In this document: positions 36,089-47,405 of the stretch, in pieces | Position numbering within the stretch: position 1 is the stretch's first letter | How the letters are laid out: each line of letters opens with the position of its first letter | Source of the DNA: Nitrosomonadales bacterium | GTDB lineage: Bacteria; Pseudomonadota; Gammaproteobacteria; Burkholderiales; Gallionellaceae | NCBI GenBank assembly: GCA_016218415.1 | Contig: JACRED010000039.1 | Coordinates: 33,778 to 97,777, forward strand | Direction: 5' to 3' | Length of the DNA: 64,000 bases | The notes under the pieces: generated by a model | What the model was told of the DNA's origin: nothing | Seen by the model: only the letters and a program-made list of their open reading frames with translations | The model's database searches: none | Program-made: the position numbers and the translations under genes

Positions 36089-36989
36089 AACGCCTCCTGC
36101 CGCCCAGCCGCGCGGCGATCCAGACACACAGCAGCACCGCGAGGGTCAGCATGATGGACAGCGTGGAACCGAACGGCCAGTCGCGCGTTCCCAGGAACTG
36201 CTCCTTGATCAGGTTGCCGACCAGCATGTCGCCGGTGCCGCCGAGTATGTCCGGTATCGCGAACATGCCCATCACCGGGATGAACACCAGCACCGATCCG
36301 GCGAATATCCCCGGCAGCGACAGCGGGAAGGTCACGCGCCAGAAGCGTTGCCACGCGTTCGCGCCCAGATCCTGCGCCGCATCGAGCAGCGTCGGGTCGT
36401 GCCGCTCCAGATTGGTGTACAGCGGCAGCACCATGAATGGCAGATGCACATACACCATCGCGACCAGCACCGCGAACGGCGAAAACAGCAGACGCACCGG
36501 TTCCACGCCGAACATGCCGAGCAGGCCGTTGAACGCCAAGCTCAACGCCGCCTGCGGGCCGAGGATAATCATCCATGCATAGACGCGAATCAGGAAATTG
36601 CTGGCGAACGGCAGGATCACCAGCAACACCATCAAATCCCGGCTCTTCTTCGGGCTGCGCGCGATCAGCAGCGCCAGCGGATAGGCCATGACGAGGCAGA
36701 TCAGCGTCGTGGTGAGTGCAACGATGAACGACTTGATAAAGATTTCCGTGTAGATGAAATCGCTGAAGAAGAAACGATAGGTTTCCAGCGTGAGCCCTTG
36801 CAGGGCATCCGGATCAGTGGCGGTGAACGGCGCCAGCCCGCCGAACTCGCCGGGAAAGCGGAACGAGGCCAGCACCATGATGAGGCCGGGAGCGGCGAAG
36901 AACAGCAGCAAATAGACGAATGGCGGACCGCTCACCAGCCATTTGGTGAGGCGCGCTGCTGGCGGTAATCTGGCATGTTCCTCACTCAT
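36081..36989 (-). CDS. Polyamine ABC transporter permease, PotB/PotH type
   Basis: 302 residues from the ATG at 36989, which overlaps the end of potA by 8 bases; ATG codons further upstream lie in the potA frame and give a Cys/Arg-rich leader, so are rejected. Six transmembrane segments and the EAA loop L-L-D-A-A-Q-D-L-G-A-N-A-W-Q-R-F are present. Confidence 0.93.
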   Translation of the reverse strand: MSEEHARLPPAARLTKWLVSGPPFVYLLLFFAAPGLIMVLASFRFPGEFGGLAPFTATDPDALQGLTLETYRFFFSDFIYTEIFIKSFIVALTTTLICLVMAYPLALLIARSPKKSRDLMVLLVILPFASNFLIRVYAWMIILGPQAALSLAFNGLLGMFGVEPVRLLFSPFAVLVAMVYVHLPFMVLPLYTNLERHDPTLLDAAQDLGANAWQRFWRVTFPLSLPGIFAGSVLVFIPVMGMFAIPDILGGTGDMLVGNLIKEQFLGTRDWPFGSTLSIMLTLAVLLCVWIAARLGGRRRYA

Positions 36990-38067
36990 GCAAAAACACC
37001 CCCGCATCGTGCCGCCACCCCACCCGCACCGCATCGCCCACCTCGAACAACTCGGCGCGCCCCGGCGCGGAGTTGGGCAGCAGCGCTTCCAGCATCTGCC
37101 CACCGACAAGCTGCACCTTGTACACCGTGACATCGCCGCTGTACAAAAGATTGCGCACCTCGCCGGGGAAGTGGTTCTTCAGCTCCGTCACTTCGCTGCG
37201 GGTGCCGATGCGCACCTGCTCCGGCCGTATCGCGAATGCGCCCCTGGCACCGGCAGTCAACCCGGAAACCGGCGGCGCGGTGATCTCGCCCAGACCTGAA
37301 ATGGCAAGGCGGCTGTGGCCGTGCGCGGTTTCCAGCACGGCCGCATCCAGCATGTTGATGTTGCCGATGAAATCCGCGACGAAGCGGCTCCTCGGAAAAC
37401 CGTAAATTCTGGATGGCTCATCCACCTGTTCGATACGCCCGGAACGCAGCACCGCGATGCGGTGCGACAGCGCCAGCGCCTCGCCCTGCGCATGGGTGAC
37501 AAAGATGAAGGTGATGCCGACATCGCGTTGCAGGTTGATCAGTTCCAACTGCATCTCCTCGCGCAGCTTGGCATCCAGCGCGGCCAGCGGCTCGTCCAGC
37601 AGCAGCACGCGCGGCCTGCTGACCAGCGCGCGGCCCAGCGCGACGCGCTGCTGCTGCCCGCCGGACAATTCGCGCGGGTAATGCTCCGCCTTGTCGGTCA
37701 GGCGCATATGCTCCAGCGTCTCACCTGTGCGCTGATGGATTTCGTTTTGCGGGATTCGCGCCATCCTGAGCGGAAACGCGATGTTTTGCGCCACCGTCAT
37801 GTGCGGGAACAGCGCGTAGTTCTGGAACACGGTGCGCACCGGGCGCTGCTCCGGCGGCGTACCGGCGAGGTCCTTTCCGTCCAGCAGTATCTGCCCGGCA
37901 TCGGGCAGATCGAAACCGGCGATCATCCGCAGTATCGTGGTCTTGCCGCAACCCGAAGGACCAAGCAGCGTGAAGAATTCGCCCGCCTCGATGCCGAGGC
38001 TGATGTCATCCACCGCGACGAAATCGCCGAAGCGGCGTGTGACATTCCTGATTTCGAGTTGAGCCAT
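36982..38067 (-). CDS. potA: Polyamine ABC transporter ATP-binding protein
   Basis: 361 residues. Walker A is G-P-S-G-C-G-K-T-T near residue 37, the signature is L-S-G-G-Q-Q-Q-R and Walker B R-V-L-L-L-D-E-P. A C-terminal TOBE region follows at about residues 275-350. It powers uptake of spermidine or putrescine. It is the first gene of the four-gene operon. PotG is an alternative name. Confidence 0.94.
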   Translation of the reverse strand: MAQLEIRNVTRRFGDFVAVDDISLGIEAGEFFTLLGPSGCGKTTILRMIAGFDLPDAGQILLDGKDLAGTPPEQRPVRTVFQNYALFPHMTVAQNIAFPLRMARIPQNEIHQRTGETLEHMRLTDKAEHYPRELSGGQQQRVALGRALVSRPRVLLLDEPLAALDAKLREEMQLELINLQRDVGITFIFVTHAQGEALALSHRIAVLRSGRIEQVDEPSRIYGFPRSRFVADFIGNINMLDAAVLETAHGHSRLAISGLGEITAPPVSGLTAGARGAFAIRPEQVRIGTRSEVTELKNHFPGEVRNLLYSGDVTVYKVQLVGGQMLEALLPNSAPGRAELFEVGDAVRVGWRHDAGVFLHE

Positions 38068-38162
38068 CTTTTTGGACTACCCGCAAGCCTGGACGGACAT
38101 TACTCTAACACTCTAACATGAAGCGTTCATCCCGGATGAACCCGGCATGGACGCAGTTCGAA

Positions 38163-38327
38163 TCACTCTTTCTTTCGTTCAAGCGCGATGCCGAGCAACT
38201 CCACCCCCACACCCAAGGTGAACAATAGCGCGCCCTCCCACACCCCGGGAGCGAAAAACATCAGGATCGCCCCCAGCGCCATCATGATCACTGCGCTCGC
38301 GCGCCGTGTGCGTCGATTTCTAATCAT
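38163..38327 (-). CDS. Small membrane protein
   Basis: 54 residues from the ATG at 38327, preceded by a GGGGGAGG ribosome binding site. A basic N-terminus (I-R-N-R-R-T-R-R) is followed by two hydrophobic segments joined by P-G-V-W-E-G, and the C-terminus is charged (E-R-K-K-E). The positive-inside rule puts both ends in the cytoplasm. No function is known. Confidence 0.65.
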   Translation of the reverse strand: MIRNRRTRRASAVIMMALGAILMFFAPGVWEGALLFTLGVGVELLGIALERKKE

Positions 38328-38479
38328 TTGGCCTCCCCCGCTGCTATTCACACGCAGTTCAAGTATAGTTTAAGCGATCACGTTATGGCTGCATGATTTC
38401 CAGGACCTGCCACGCCTGGAGCCATCGCTAATACCAGTGCCGTGCCGGGAACCACTCAGGTAGATGCCGGGAGCAAACC

Positions 38480-39190
38480 ATGAAACGCCACTTCGCCTTG
38501 GGCATGTTTCTATGCTGCTGTTTTGCGTTTCCATCGCAAGGCAGCGTGTTCGATGAGGCACGCCACAAAATGGTGGAGGAAATCCTCGGCGATACCTCGG
38601 CCACACAGTCACCGCTCAGCCCTGCTGTCATCGCCGCAATGGAAAAAGTCGAGCGTCATCGTTTTGTTCCTGCCGACTTTGCAGCAAGGGCCTACGACAA
38701 CCGCCCGCTCCCTATCGGCTACGGGCAGACGATCTCCCAGCCTTTCGTCGTCGCGCTGATGACCGATCTGATGCGGGTCAAGGCGGGCGACCGTGTGCTC
38801 GAGATCGGCACCGGATCCGGCTATCAGGCGGCGGTGCTGGCGGAGATCGCCGGGTCGGTTTACAGCATCGAGATCATCACCCCGCTCGGGAAGGAAGCGC
38901 GTGAGCGGCTGGTGTCGCTCGGCTACAGGAACATCAATACCAGGGTGGGAGACGGCTACTACGGTTGGCCCGAAGCGGCGCCGTTCGATGCGATCATCGT
39001 GACGGCTGCCGCCAGCCATGTGCCCCCTCCGCTGATCAGGCAGCTCAAACCGGGAGGCCGCATCGTGATCCCGCTCGGCGCGCAATTCATGACCCAATAC
39101 CTGATGCTGGTGGAAAAACAGCTGGGCGGCTCGGTGACTACCCGCGAGATATTGCCGGTGCGTTTCGTCCCGCTGACCGGGGGGCACTGA
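38480..39190 (+). CDS. pcm: Protein-L-isoaspartate O-methyltransferase, exported
   Basis: 236 residues. An N-terminal signal peptide (A-L-G-M-F-L-C-C-C-F-A-F-P-S-Q-G-S) precedes the enzyme, so it should act in the periplasm; most Pcm proteins are cytosolic. The core has P-L-P-I-G-Y-G-Q-T-I-S-Q-P, V-L-E-I-G-T-G-S-G-Y-Q-A and the C-terminal K-P-G-G-R-I-V-I-P. It repairs isoaspartyl residues using SAM. The availability of SAM outside the cytoplasm is a known puzzle for such forms. The next gene starts two bases after its stop. Confidence 0.9.
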   Translation: MKRHFALGMFLCCCFAFPSQGSVFDEARHKMVEEILGDTSATQSPLSPAVIAAMEKVERHRFVPADFAARAYDNRPLPIGYGQTISQPFVVALMTDLMRVKAGDRVLEIGTGSGYQAAVLAEIAGSVYSIEIITPLGKEARERLVSLGYRNINTRVGDGYYGWPEAAPFDAIIVTAAASHVPPPLIRQLKPGGRIVIPLGAQFMTQYLMLVEKQLGGSVTTREILPVRFVPLTGGH

Positions 39191-39192
39191 AC

Positions 39193-41595
39193 ATGGCACG
39201 GCCGCCGTTCATCGCGATCGGCCTGCTGTCCGCCTGCGTGCTGGCTTACGAGGTGTTGCTGACGCGGTTGTTCAGCATCGTGCTGTGGCACCACTACGCC
39301 TACATGATCATCAGCGCGGCGATGCTGGGTTACGGGGCGAGCGGCACGGCGCTGACGCTGCTGAGGGAAAGGATCGCCCCGCATTTCGGCGCAACATTTG
39401 TCGCCGCCGCAACGGCTCTGGCCGTGCTGATGCCCGCGGCTTTCCTGCTGGCGCAACAGGTTCCGTTCAACCCGCTCGAACTGCTGTGGGACAGCACCCA
39501 GCCTGCCAAACTGCTCGCCGTTTACCTGCTGATGATGCTGCCGTTCTTCTGCGGCGGACTGGGCATCGGCCTGGTCTTTGCGCAGTTCGGCAGACAGGCT
39601 GCGCGCATCTATGCCTGCGATATCGCGGGAGCGGGATTTGGCAGCATGGGCGTCATCGCCGTGTTGTACTTCGTGCCGCCATCACAAATATTGACCGCGC
39701 TCACTGCATTGACCTTGCTGGCCGCCTCAATGGCTGTGGTCGAACTGAAACTGCGGCCGAAATGGCTGACGGAACTGTTCACCGGCCTGGCTGTACTGGC
39801 GGTGGCGGCGCTGCCGGACATCCAGGTGCATCCCTCCACCTACAAGGACTTGAGCCAGGCCCTGAACATCGCCGGTTCGCATGTGGTCGAGCAGCGCAGC
39901 AGCCCGCTCGGACAGATCACCGTGGTGGAAAACACCCGCGTCCCGTTGCGCCATGCACCGGGAATGAGCCTCAATGCAACGATGGAGCCGCCGCCGCAAC
40001 TGGGCGTCTTCATCGACGGTAACGGCCCGTCTGCATTGACGAGATTCGATGGCGACCTGGCGCCGCTGGCCTATCTCGGCCAGCTCACCTCTGCCCTGCC
40101 CTACCATGCGCTCGCCGCTCATGGAATTAAACAGCCGCGCGTGCTGGTGCTGGGCGCCGGCGCGGGGAGCGATGTATTGCAGGCGCTGTACCACGGCAGC
40201 GCCGCAGTCGATGCGGTTGAACTGGATCGCAGCGTCTCCGCCCTGGTCAGCGACCGTTTTCGCGACTATGCCGGCCACCTGTACAGCCAGCCCGGCGTGC
40301 ACCTGTACACCGCCGAGGCGCGCGGCTTCATCGGCATCGGCGACCGGCGCTACGATCTGATCCAGGTGGCGTTGCTGGATTCTTTCGGCACCGCCTCGGC
40401 GGGACTGTACGGATTGAGCGAGAACTATCTGTATACGGTGGAAGCGCTGCAAGCCTATCTGGGCCGCCTGACGCCGGACGGCATGCTCGCCGTCACCAGC
40501 TGGCTCGCATTGCCGCCGCGCGATGCGCTGAAACTGTTCGCCACCGCGGTGTCCGCGCTGGAACGCGACGGCGTGAACGATCCCGGCGCGCGGTTGGCAA
40601 TGATCAGGGGATGGAAGACCGTCACACTGCTGGTGAAGAACAGCGCATTCACCACTGGCGAAATCGCGGCGATCAGGGAATTCTGCAACACGCGTTCCTT
40701 CGATCCGGCTTATTACCCCGGCATGCATGCCGACGAGGCGAACCGCTACAACCTGCTGGCGCAGCCCTATTTCCATGAGGGCGCCGTCGCACTGCTGAGT
40801 CCGCAACGGAAGGAGTTCATCGACCGGTATAAATTCCACATCGAACCGGCGACCGATGACAGTCCGCATTTTTTCCGCTTCTTCAAATGGAATTCGGCGG
40901 CGGAAATATTCTCGCTGCGCGCACAGGGCGGCATGCCGCTGCTGGACTGGAGCTACCCGCTGCTGGTGGCGACGCTGGTGCAGGCGGTTGTTGCAAGCCT
41001 GTTGCTGATACTCGCGCCGCTCGCCCTGTCGAAATGCCGGCGCACCCTGCCCGGCACACCGGTGGCGCTGTATTTTCTCGCGATCGGCTTCGCCTTCATG
41101 TTCATGGAAATCGCCTTCATCCAGAAATTCGTGCTGTTCCTGTCCCACCCGCTGCACGCGATTGCCGTCGTGCTGTGCGCCTTCCTGATGTTCGCCTCGG
41201 CGGGCAGCTGGCTGGCCGGGCGATGGCGGGCCGCGAACAAAGTCACGCTGGCGGTAATCGCGATAGGCGCACTATCGCTGCTCTATTCGACCGTCCTTCC
41301 ATACCTGTTCCAGGCGCTGGCCTTTTTGCCCGATATGGCAAAGATACTCATCTCGGTCGCGCTGATCGCACCGCTGGCGATGTGCATGGGCGTGCCCTTC
41401 CCCACCGGCATGATGCGGCTGGCAGACACGTCCGGGAATGCCATCCCCTGGGCGTGGGCGATCAACGGTTTCGCCTCGGTGGTGGGCGCCGTGCTTGCGA
41501 CGCTGCTGGCGATCCACCTGGGATTTTCCGCAGTGATCCTGCTGGCGGTCATGATCTACGCCGTGGCCTGTGCCGCCCTGAGGGGGTTCGCCTGA
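39193..41595 (+). CDS. Membrane spermidine-synthase-like protein
   Basis: 800 residues from the ATG at 39193; an open frame extends upstream inside pcm but lacks support. The N-terminal part has about seven transmembrane segments (A-Y-E-V-L-L-T-R-L-F-S), the middle carries a spermidine-synthase-like Rossmann domain (V-L-V-L-G-A-G-A-G-S-D-V-L and D-A-V-E-L-D), and the C-terminal part adds five or six more segments. Such fusions are common in bacteria but their reaction is unknown; the substrate-binding residues of SpeE are not obvious. It follows pcm directly, so the two are probably one transcript. Confidence 0.85.
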   Translation: MARPPFIAIGLLSACVLAYEVLLTRLFSIVLWHHYAYMIISAAMLGYGASGTALTLLRERIAPHFGATFVAAATALAVLMPAAFLLAQQVPFNPLELLWDSTQPAKLLAVYLLMMLPFFCGGLGIGLVFAQFGRQAARIYACDIAGAGFGSMGVIAVLYFVPPSQILTALTALTLLAASMAVVELKLRPKWLTELFTGLAVLAVAALPDIQVHPSTYKDLSQALNIAGSHVVEQRSSPLGQITVVENTRVPLRHAPGMSLNATMEPPPQLGVFIDGNGPSALTRFDGDLAPLAYLGQLTSALPYHALAAHGIKQPRVLVLGAGAGSDVLQALYHGSAAVDAVELDRSVSALVSDRFRDYAGHLYSQPGVHLYTAEARGFIGIGDRRYDLIQVALLDSFGTASAGLYGLSENYLYTVEALQAYLGRLTPDGMLAVTSWLALPPRDALKLFATAVSALERDGVNDPGARLAMIRGWKTVTLLVKNSAFTTGEIAAIREFCNTRSFDPAYYPGMHADEANRYNLLAQPYFHEGAVALLSPQRKEFIDRYKFHIEPATDDSPHFFRFFKWNSAAEIFSLRAQGGMPLLDWSYPLLVATLVQAVVASLLLILAPLALSKCRRTLPGTPVALYFLAIGFAFMFMEIAFIQKFVLFLSHPLHAIAVVLCAFLMFASAGSWLAGRWRAANKVTLAVIAIGALSLLYSTVLPYLFQALAFLPDMAKILISVALIAPLAMCMGVPFPTGMMRLADTSGNAIPWAWAINGFASVVGAVLATLLAIHLGFSAVILLAVMIYAVACAALRGFA

Positions 41596-41626
41596 TGAGT
41601 TTGGATGATCTATTTTCAGGAGCGCA

Positions 41627-42562
41627 ATGCGCATGATATGGAACGTACTGGGTATGCTGGCTGCGGCCTATGGCGGGCTTGCGCTGGGACTGTTTTTTAT
41701 TCAGTCGCAGTTGGTTTTCTATCCGGAAGTCGATCGCGAGGTCGTCGCCACTCCCGGCCAGATCAACTTGCGATACGAGGACATCCAACTGAAAACTTCA
41801 GACGGCATCAGCTTGCATGGCTGGTTTATCCCGTCTCCACAGCAGCGCGGCACGATACTGTTCCTGCACGGCAATGCGGGGAATATTTCCCACCGGCTAG
41901 ATTCAATAGAAATGTTTCATCGTCTGGGCTACAGCACGCTGATCTTCGATTATCGCGGCTACGGCAACAGCGGCGGCACGCCCACCGAGCAGGGCACCTA
42001 TAGTGACGCCGATGCCGCTTGGCGCTACCTGACCGAACAGCGCCACATTCCTTCCTGCCAAATCGCATTGTTCGGCGAATCGCTGGGCGGCGCCGTTGCC
42101 GCACGGTTGGCTGCCACATCCCGCGACACGTTACTGGCGAAGCCAGCCGACTGCGGGAGCGGGTGTGGGGCGGCCATTCCCGCCCCGGATGCTTCACAAC
42201 GCCGTGCCATGACTGTCAGGCAAAAACCGACCGCAGTGGTGATCGCTTCCGGCTTCACTTCCGTGCCCGATCTGGGGCAACAGCTCTATCCCTATTTTCC
42301 GGTTCGGTGGCTGGCGCGCATCCGTTATGACACGCGGGAATATCTGCGGACTGTCGCCGTGCCGGTTCTGATCGCCCATAGCCCGGAAGATGACATCATT
42401 CCATTCGAGCACGGGCGTGCGCTCTTTGCTGCGGCCAATCCGCCCAAGCAGTTCCTCGAGCTTGCCGGCGGGCATAACGACGGTTTCATTTTCATGCGTG
42501 CAGAATGGATCAAGGTGCTGGGGGATTTTCTTGGTGAGCAGATAAAAGCAGCTTGCCGGTGA
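41627..42562 (+). CDS. Alpha/beta hydrolase with in-frame insertion
   Basis: 311 residues. An N-terminal membrane anchor is followed by a hydrolase core with F-L-H-G-N-A-G-N-I-S, D-Y-R-G-Y-G-N-S, Ser in G-E-S-L-G-G, Asp in S-P-E-D-D and His in G-G-H-N-D-G. It resembles the protein at 24527. About 36 residues after the nucleophile (A-D-C-G-S-G-C-G-A-A-I-P and flanks, residues about 165-200) have no counterpart in the paralogue and contain a GC-rich inverted repeat at the DNA level. Confidence 0.87.
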   Translation: MRMIWNVLGMLAAAYGGLALGLFFIQSQLVFYPEVDREVVATPGQINLRYEDIQLKTSDGISLHGWFIPSPQQRGTILFLHGNAGNISHRLDSIEMFHRLGYSTLIFDYRGYGNSGGTPTEQGTYSDADAAWRYLTEQRHIPSCQIALFGESLGGAVAARLAATSRDTLLAKPADCGSGCGAAIPAPDASQRRAMTVRQKPTAVVIASGFTSVPDLGQQLYPYFPVRWLARIRYDTREYLRTVAVPVLIAHSPEDDIIPFEHGRALFAAANPPKQFLELAGGHNDGFIFMRAEWIKVLGDFLGEQIKAACR

Positions 42563-42583
42563 GGCGCGGATAGAATATACGGC

Positions 42584-43630
42584 ATGACATCCAACTGGCA
42601 AAATGCAGGCATGGAAAATATTGGGATGGCAAGAAAGACTATCGCAAGCATCTCCGGCCATCGCCCAAAAATCGGCTTGGCGCTGGGCAGCGGCTCGGCG
42701 CGCGGACTCGCACATCTGGGCGTGATCCGCGCCATCGAGGATGCCGGCATCGAAGTGGATTTCATCGCCGGCACCAGCATGGGGGCGCTCATCGGTGCGA
42801 TCCATGCCGCCGGCAAGCTGAATGAACTGGAGGCCACCTTCCTGGCCTTCGACTGGAAGAAAACGGTTTCCTTTTTCGACGTGGTGCTGCCCAAGTCCGG
42901 CTTGCTGGACGGTGCCAGGATCAGCGAACTGGTGCGCGCGCATGTCCATGCCGACGCCATCGAAATGCTGCCCGTGCCCTTTGCGGCGGTGGCGACAGAC
43001 ATTGTCAGCGGCGAGGAGGTCGTTATCCGTAGCGGGGATGTGATCGAGGCGGTGCGCGCCAGCATTTCGGTGCCCGGCATCTTCACGCCGGTGCGCAGCA
43101 ACGGACACGTCCTGGTAGACGGCGGCCTCACCAATCCGGTGCCGGTCAGCGCGGTTCGCGCGATGGGCGCCGACATCGTGATCGCGGTTGATCTCAACCA
43201 CGAGATCATTGCCGGCAAGAACATGAAGCCGCTGCTGGCCGCCGAAGAGTCCGGCAGTGCAGAAGACAGCGCATCCGGCATGCTCTCGCGCTGGGTGGGC
43301 GACTATCGCCTGTCGATGAAAGACCTCAAACAGAAACTGCTCGCCGGGGATAATCCGGCCTCGGCGCAATTCAGGAAATGGATTTCCCAGGAGCCGCTGC
43401 CCAGCATCTTCGAAGTCCTGCTGGCCTCGATCAACATCATGGAAACCCGCATCACACAGACACGCCTGCGTCTGGACCAGCCCGATGTGATCATCCAGCC
43501 GCCGCTGGGCCACATCCGCTTCATGGAATTCGACCGCGCCGAGGAGATCATTGCCATCGGCTATCAGCACACGCAGCGGCAGCTTGCCTCTCTGTCACAC
43601 CCCGCGTTTCAAAAGCTTCCGCCCTCTTAG
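42584..43630 (+). CDS. Patatin-like phospholipase (RssA/YlbK-like)
   Basis: 348 residues. The oxyanion-hole motif G-S-G-S-A-R-G-L-A-H is followed by the Ser nucleophile in G-T-S-M-G-A, and the Asp of the dyad in V-D-G-G-L-T-N-P. Family members hydrolyse phospholipids or neutral lipids. The C-terminal 120 residues are alpha-helical and unassigned. It follows the alpha/beta hydrolase by 21 bases, so both lipid/ester hydrolases may be co-expressed. Confidence 0.92.
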   Translation: MTSNWQNAGMENIGMARKTIASISGHRPKIGLALGSGSARGLAHLGVIRAIEDAGIEVDFIAGTSMGALIGAIHAAGKLNELEATFLAFDWKKTVSFFDVVLPKSGLLDGARISELVRAHVHADAIEMLPVPFAAVATDIVSGEEVVIRSGDVIEAVRASISVPGIFTPVRSNGHVLVDGGLTNPVPVSAVRAMGADIVIAVDLNHEIIAGKNMKPLLAAEESGSAEDSASGMLSRWVGDYRLSMKDLKQKLLAGDNPASAQFRKWISQEPLPSIFEVLLASINIMETRITQTRLRLDQPDVIIQPPLGHIRFMEFDRAEEIIAIGYQHTQRQLASLSHPAFQKLPPS

Positions 43631-43632
43631 CA

Positions 43633-43658
43633 CTATCGCACCGCGCGGCAAGCGATAG
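43633..43658. other. Stem-loop between convergent genes
   Basis: CTATCGC at 43633-43639 pairs with GCGATAG at 43652-43658. It sits between the patatin and ABC-F genes, which converge. No T run follows on either strand, so termination is uncertain. Confidence 0.35.
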
Positions 43659-43706
43659 CCCTCAGCGGGTGAATATCGGGGGCTCTCCATTCGACGCACA
43701 TTGCCG

Positions 43707-45560
<1,854 letters not shown>

Positions 45561-45735
45561 GGTGCGATGATAACAGAGGGCTGTGCGATCACCTGTTGAA
45601 ATGACTGCCCGGATACATTGCACAGCCAGGCTGACGATGTGGGCGGATGAACCATTCGGCAAAATCCGGAACACATCGACGGCCGGGGTCTATATACTTT
45701 ACCCGCGTGAGATCGGTCACCCGAAAGGAGCAACG

Positions 45736-46395
45736 ATGAATACCAGGACCACACCAGCGCTTGCAACCATCGCGATATTCGGCGGCAGCGGCGCCACCGG
45801 AAAAGCGCTGATCTCCGATGCGGTGAGCAAAGGACTCAGGGTGCGGGCATTGGCGCGCAAGTCGGGTTCGATCGACTTTGCCCCGGATCGTGTCGAAGTG
45901 CTGGCGGGATCGCCGAGCAATGCCGAAAACGTGCTGTCCGCGATGCGCGGCTGCGCTGCGGTGATCTGCGTATTCGGACCCCGCCCGCCTTATGCCGACA
46001 TCTTCTGCGAATCCGCCACCGCGACCATCGTCGGCGCGATGCGGCAACTCGGGATAGCGCGCCTGATATGCCAGACCGGCGGGATGATAGGGGACTATTC
46101 GGCCAACCGGACCCTGCCCTTCCAGTGGATGACCGACATGTTCAAGCGGCGTTCGCCCCAGGTCGCCCGCGATCGCGAGGGGCAGGAGAATGTCGTGAAG
46201 CGCAGCGGTCTGGATTGGACGATCGTGAAACCGCCCCGGCTCACCGATGGCAAGGCAAAGGGGTCTTGGCAGGCGGGACCGGACATCCGGGTCGGTATGC
46301 TTTCATCGATTGCGCGGGGCGACCTGGCCGATTTCCTGGTGGAGGAGACCTTGTATCCACAGCACATCGGTCAGGCGGTTTTTATCCGAAACTGA
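45736..46395 (+). CDS. NAD(P)-binding SDR (NmrA/BVR-B-like)
   Basis: 219 residues from the ATG at 45736, preceded by AAAGGAG. It opens A-T-I-A-I-F-G-G-S-G-A-T-G-K, a Rossmann NAD(P)-binding loop, and has K-R-S-G-L-D-W-T-I-V-K-P-P-R in the C-terminal half. No catalytic Tyr-X-X-X-Lys is seen, which fits the atypical (extended-like) group. Function is unknown. It is divergent from the ABC-F gene. Confidence 0.88.
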   Translation: MNTRTTPALATIAIFGGSGATGKALISDAVSKGLRVRALARKSGSIDFAPDRVEVLAGSPSNAENVLSAMRGCAAVICVFGPRPPYADIFCESATATIVGAMRQLGIARLICQTGGMIGDYSANRTLPFQWMTDMFKRRSPQVARDREGQENVVKRSGLDWTIVKPPRLTDGKAKGSWQAGPDIRVGMLSSIARGDLADFLVEETLYPQHIGQAVFIRN

Positions 46396-46464
46396 CCTGG
46401 CTGCAGCAAAAGGACATCAAGGGCGACAGGCCCTGATGAACCAAAATAATTCCGGTATCAATCC

Positions 46465-47370
46465 TCAGCTTTTTTTCACCACCTGCATCGCAGTAGCGAC
46501 CATGCCGGCGATGTCGGCGGCGTTGCCGGGGAGGATCATGGTGTTGCCCTGCTTGGCGATGTTGCCGAAGGCATCAACGAAGCGTTCGGCGACCTTGAGG
46601 TTGACGGCGACCAACCCGCCTTCGCTCTGGATCGCGCTGGCGACCACTTTGATCGATTCGGCGGTGGCGTTGGCGACAAGCAGCAGGGCTTCGGCCTCGC
46701 CCTGTGCGTTGTTGATCGCGGCTTGGCGCGTGCCTTCCGATTCGCGTATCGACGCGGTCATCTTGCCTTCGGCGAGGTTGATCTCTTCCTGTTTCTTGCC
46801 CTCCGATTGCGCGATCAGCGCGCGCTTTTCGCGCTCGGCGGTGATCTGCTTCTGCATCGCGGCGAGCACCTGCTGCGGCGGGGTGATGTCCTTGATCTCG
46901 TAGCGCAGCACTTTCACGCCCCAGTTCGGGCTGGCTTCGTCGAGCGCGAACACCACGGTGCGGTTGATCGCATCGCGGTCTTCCAGCAACTTGTCGAGGT
47001 CGCGCTTGCCGCATTCGGAACGCAGCGCGGTTTGCGCAAGCATCGTGATCGCGGCCAGATAGTTCGAGGTGCCGTAGCTGGCGCGCGCCGCGTCGGTGAC
47101 CTGGTAATACAGCACGCCGTCCACCTGCACCTGGGTGTTGTCGCGCGTGATGCAGACCTGCGGCTCGATGTCGATCGGAAACTCGGTGAGGCGGTGACGG
47201 TAGGCGACGCGATCCATGAACGGGATGACGATATTCAGGCCGGGTTCCAGCGTCCGGTTGTATTTGCCGAAGCGCTCGATCACCCAGGCGTTCTGCTGCG
47301 GCACGATCTTGATGGTCTGAAAAGCCAGAAATGCCGCGAATATTCCCAATACGATGACGAACATATCCAT
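46465..47370 (-). CDS. SPFH/Band 7 membrane protein (QmcA-like)
   Basis: 301 residues from the ATG at 47370, with a GGGAG ribosome binding site. An N-terminal membrane anchor (V-I-V-L-G-I-F-A-A-F-L) precedes the SPFH domain (Q-N-A-W-V-I-E-R-F-G-K, L-E-P-G-L-N-I-V-I-P-F) and a long coiled coil rich in Glu and Ala. It is expected to scaffold lipid domains or protease complexes. NfeD lies upstream in the same operon, a conserved pair. Confidence 0.93.
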   Translation of the reverse strand: MDMFVIVLGIFAAFLAFQTIKIVPQQNAWVIERFGKYNRTLEPGLNIVIPFMDRVAYRHRLTEFPIDIEPQVCITRDNTQVQVDGVLYYQVTDAARASYGTSNYLAAITMLAQTALRSECGKRDLDKLLEDRDAINRTVVFALDEASPNWGVKVLRYEIKDITPPQQVLAAMQKQITAEREKRALIAQSEGKKQEEINLAEGKMTASIRESEGTRQAAINNAQGEAEALLLVANATAESIKVVASAIQSEGGLVAVNLKVAERFVDAFGNIAKQGNTMILPGNAADIAGMVATAMQVVKKS

Positions 47371-47405
47371 GTTGCTTCTCCCTGAGATTGATGTGATGCC
47401 GGACC

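Noticed and set aside
38965..39192. Upstream extension of the spermidine-synthase-like protein inside pcm
   Set aside because: The pcm gene is real and the extension is Arg/Pro/Gln-rich; the ATG at 39193 directly precedes the first membrane segment.
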